A stretch of DNA of 53,760 nucleotides from UBA288 sp050178135 (GTDB taxonomy: Archaea > Halobacteriota > Methanomicrobia > Methanomicrobiales > Methanospirillaceae). Under the pieces are notes generated by a model, which saw nothing but the letters and a program-made list of their open reading frames with translations, was not told the origin of the DNA and did not search any database. The position numbers and the translations under genes are program-made. Position 1 is the first letter of the stretch. Every line of letters starts with the position of its first letter. Shown piece after piece: positions 51,650-53,760 of the stretch. The stretch covers positions 1 through 53,760 of the forward strand of contig JBFXGJ010000012.1 of assembly GCA_050178135.1 (NCBI GenBank), in the 5' to 3' direction.

Positions 51650-52882
51650 ATGCGTCCTCTCCTGGTGGTCCTCCTCGTCCTCGCCATGGCAAGCGCGATG
51701 GTACCGGTCGTCTCGGCACAATATGAATATTGGAATAATATTAATCTGAGCGCTCTTCCTCTTGACCCCACGTGGGGAGTAAGTTATCCTTTGGCTCCGT
51801 ACGGCATTGCGCTGAGCGAACCACCCCGATATGCCTTTATATCAGACTCAAAGTCCAACACGGTCACCCAATGGGAGATCGAAACCGGAACCTGTGTAAA
51901 ATCCGTCGGTTCTCGCGGGACTGGAGAGGGACAGTTCATCTCTCCTGGCGATCTCGTAATGGACCATATAAATGGAAGACTCTACATCGTAGACCAGGGC
52001 AACCTGAGAATTCAAGTTTACGACCCCTTCGCAAATGGCGACTTAAGCACCCTGGGTTATCATACTGGAGACTTGTCTTCTGTGACAGGGGTGGCATTCA
52101 CAGTCCAGGGAGATCCTCCAACCACCTACCTTTATGTCACCGACGCGTGGGGCAACAAATGCATTCGATACATCAATGGCACCGTTGACAAAAATTGGCG
52201 CCTGAACCCTCCGCCGGAAGCCAAGCTGTATTCGCCAATGGACATCGCGGTGGGTAAGGATAACTCCCTCTATATCCTGAACTCGGGGCGCGGGACCGTT
52301 CAGGCATACGATTCAAACGGTAATCTCACCAACTCCTGGGGGGGGATCGGCAACGGGACGGGACAGCTCAACTGGCCATACTCGATGACAGTCGATACCC
52401 AGGGCAACGTCTTCGTCTCGGACACCCATAACAACCGGATCCAGAAGTATTCGCCGAACGGGGAACTGCTCGCCACGTTTGGTGGCAAGGATTCCGGAAA
52501 CGGGCAGCTTCGCAACCCTGCCAGCAACGCTGTTGACGCATCCGGAGACATGGAGCTCAGTAACCCTGCCGGGATCGCGGTCGATGCATCCGGGCTCGTC
52601 TACGTTGTCGACAGGGACAACAGCCGGATCGTGATCTTCAAACACCATAATGCCGATGACCCAGTGCCGGTTCCCGGCGGCGTGGATGTGCCACGGGATA
52701 TGGACGGTGACGGCACGATCGACGACGTGAACGGGAATGGGCGGCGAGACTTTGCCGACGTGGTCCTCTACTTCAACCAGATGACCTGGATCGCCGGGAA
52801 CGAACCCCTCTCCCTGTTCGACATCAATAAAAACGGGAGGATCGACTTCGCGGACGCCGTCGCCCTCTTCAACAACCTCTGA
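51650..52882 (+). CDS. Secreted NHL-propeller protein with C-terminal dockerin
   Basis: A 410-residue exported protein: signal peptide at 1-23 (LLVVLLVLAMASAMVPVVSA), then an NHL-type propeller at about 35-330 with repeats such as SPMDIAVGKDNSLYILNSGR, WPYSMTVDTQGNVFVSDTHN and NPAGIAVDASGLVYVVDRDN. The last 70 residues hold two Ca2+-binding loops, DMDGDGTIDDVNGNGRRDFAD and DINKNGRIDFAD, as in a dockerin. The first 500 bp of coding sequence are A+T-rich compared with the tail. It might dock onto a cohesin such as the one encoded at 25571. An insertion sequence lies 24 bp behind. Confidence 0.87.
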   Translation: MRPLLVVLLVLAMASAMVPVVSAQYEYWNNINLSALPLDPTWGVSYPLAPYGIALSEPPRYAFISDSKSNTVTQWEIETGTCVKSVGSRGTGEGQFISPGDLVMDHINGRLYIVDQGNLRIQVYDPFANGDLSTLGYHTGDLSSVTGVAFTVQGDPPTTYLYVTDAWGNKCIRYINGTVDKNWRLNPPPEAKLYSPMDIAVGKDNSLYILNSGRGTVQAYDSNGNLTNSWGGIGNGTGQLNWPYSMTVDTQGNVFVSDTHNNRIQKYSPNGELLATFGGKDSGNGQLRNPASNAVDASGDMELSNPAGIAVDASGLVYVVDRDNSRIVIFKHHNADDPVPVPGGVDVPRDMDGDGTIDDVNGNGRRDFADVVLYFNQMTWIAGNEPLSLFDINKNGRIDFADAVALFNNL

Positions 52883-52906
52883 GCCGGCCAGAACCGGTCT
52901 CTTTTT

Positions 52907-52933
52907 GGGTATAGTGTCATTTCAGCCCCTGAC
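52907..52933 (+). repeat. Left terminal inverted repeat of the IS
   Basis: Begins GGGTATAGTGTCA. It shares 20 of 27 positions with the reverse complement of the right end. Confidence 0.85.
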
Positions 52934-52956
52934 TCCTATTATATGGGTGGGGTTTT

Positions 52957-53745
52957 ATGACCAGGATTGTATGCCCGCGCTGTTACTGCGCGAAGCTGTA
53001 TCGCATGAACACGGGAAAGCATCGCTGCTCCCACTGTCGGTATGACTTTCGTCCCCATCGGTTACCCCTTTACCTGACTCGAGACCAATGGAGAGCAATC
53101 ATCACCTGGTTCCTTCTCGAACAGAGCAGTCAGACTATTGCGAACAAAACTGGTATCGAACGCAAACGAGTTCTTCGAGCCCTGACCTGGATCCGTCGCG
53201 CTCTCATCCGGGATGTCCCGGGTATCTTTTCGGGGACTGTTGAGGTCGATGAAACCTACGTCGGCGGGCGCTGGATAAACAAACGGAAGTCAATCCGTGA
53301 CAAAGGGACCAAACGAGGAAGAGGTACGAAGAAACAACCGGTCTTCGGCATTCTCTGCCGAAATGGTTTGGTCTGGGCTGAAATCGTCGAGAATGTCGAG
53401 GCCGCAACACTCCAACCGTTGATCTCAAGCAAGGTGAAGAAAGGATCAATCGTCTGCTCAGATTCCTGGCGAGCGTACACTGGCATCGCATCGAAAGGGT
53501 TCGTCCATCGGATGGTCAATCATGGTGAACGAGAGTACAGCGATGGGAAGGGAAATCACATCAATGGCTTGGAGGGATTCTGGGGATATCTGAAGCGAAA
53601 ACTCGCAGCAAAGGGTGGTATTCGTCGAGATAAATTATTCCTGTATTTAGGTGAGTACGTGTGGCGCTATAATCACAGAAAAGAGAGCGACAAAATGAAA
53701 TTGAAGCGCGTCCTTGAGTTACTGGAGATGGAGGTTGGGGGCTAG
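52957..53745 (+). CDS. IS1595-family transposase
   Basis: A 262-residue transposase. The N-terminal zinc ribbon has CPRCYC and CSHCRYDF. An HTH-like segment follows (SQTIANKTGIERKRVLRAL). The DDE-type catalytic domain (ISXO2-like) has the first Asp in VEVDETYVGG near 98, the second in IVCSDSWRAY near 170 and Asn/Glu or His in HINGLEGFWGYLKRKL near 210, plus EYVWRYNHR. All key parts are intact, so it may be active. Its end overlaps the right inverted repeat. Confidence 0.92.
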   Translation: MTRIVCPRCYCAKLYRMNTGKHRCSHCRYDFRPHRLPLYLTRDQWRAIITWFLLEQSSQTIANKTGIERKRVLRALTWIRRALIRDVPGIFSGTVEVDETYVGGRWINKRKSIRDKGTKRGRGTKKQPVFGILCRNGLVWAEIVENVEAATLQPLISSKVKKGSIVCSDSWRAYTGIASKGFVHRMVNHGEREYSDGKGNHINGLEGFWGYLKRKLAAKGGIRRDKLFLYLGEYVWRYNHRKESDKMKLKRVLELLEMEVGG

Positions 53746-53760
53746 TCTGTCACTATACCC
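53734..53760 (-). repeat. Right terminal inverted repeat of the IS
   Basis: The plus strand ends TGTCACTATACCC. It contains the transposase stop codon. Confidence 0.85.

Larger units (their letters stand above)
52907..53760 (+). mobile_element. Complete IS1595-like (ISXO2-type) insertion sequence
   Basis: 854 bp bounded by imperfect 27-bp inverted repeats, left 52907-52933 and right 53734-53760, both starting GGGTATAGTG and matching at 20 of 27 positions. The single transposase gene is intact. The right end is the last base of the window, so a target duplication cannot be checked. It inserted just after the dockerin gene. Confidence 0.85.

Noticed and set aside
1..53760. CRISPR array, toxin-antitoxin pair or prophage
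   Set aside because: No regularly spaced repeats, no cas genes, no phage structural or integrase genes were seen; the only mobile gene is the IS1595-like transposase.

Overview
The window is GC-rich euryarchaeal DNA, most likely from a methanogen of the order Methanomicrobiales. Archaeal markers include transcription factor E, Alba, aIF1, the archaeal tRNA C56 methylase, a fused Fae-Hps, RNase J, TATA-type promoters close to start codons, and a tRNA-Trp gene whose bulge-helix-bulge intron carries a C/D-box guide RNA. Genus is not decidable from the sequence alone.

Layout. 1-4.3 kb: tail of an unidentified gene, then a minus-strand exporter operon (secreted CARDB-like protein, ABC ATPase, MacB/FtsX permease) behind a palindromic operator, and a small membrane protein/XRE regulator pair. 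4.4-7.1 kb: a molybdenum-storage-protein-like kinase-fold gene divergent from two small genes across an inverted repeat, then a lipoprotein. 7.2-10.6 kb: a tightly overlapping information-processing cluster (small winged helix, Trm56, ATP-grasp, TFE, HD hydrolase) facing an ACT regulator. 10.7 kb: tRNA-Leu(GAG), then an SLC13 transporter. 12.9-16.0 kb: NifX-like protein, two ferredoxin-MinD ATPases and a radical SAM protein, led by a strong palindromic operator. 16-20.1 kb: cation/proton antiporter and P-type ATPase. 20.1-28 kb: RNase J with a long leader, a secreted propeller/PKD/CBM protein, a DUF389 membrane protein, a cohesin-like/fasciclin surface protein, small genes and Alba. 28-38.8 kb: aspartate-semialdehyde dehydrogenase, a glycosyltransferase/membrane-protein operon with an MFS transporter, and an ACT-homoserine dehydrogenase-TiaS-like operon. 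39-44.5 kb: CobQ, aIF1, a double-domain PPK2, chorismate mutase, M50 peptidase, cyclophilin and thioredoxin. 44.6-48 kb: DNA glycosylase followed by a class II aldolase, an MTA/MTI phosphorylase and a DadD-type deaminase, a likely 5'-deoxyadenosine/methylthioadenosine salvage operon. 48-53.8 kb: acyl-CoA synthetase, intron-containing tRNA-Trp, Fae-Hps, a dockerin-bearing secreted propeller protein, and a complete IS1595-like insertion sequence ending at the last base.

The most interesting items are the MoSto-like gene and its operator, the nucleoside salvage operon, the HTH-TiaS-like fusion inside a homoserine operon, the tRNA-Trp intron whose guides can be matched to C34 and C39, the cohesin-like and dockerin proteins, and several perfect inverted repeats at start codons. 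I found no CRISPR array, prophage or clear defence island.
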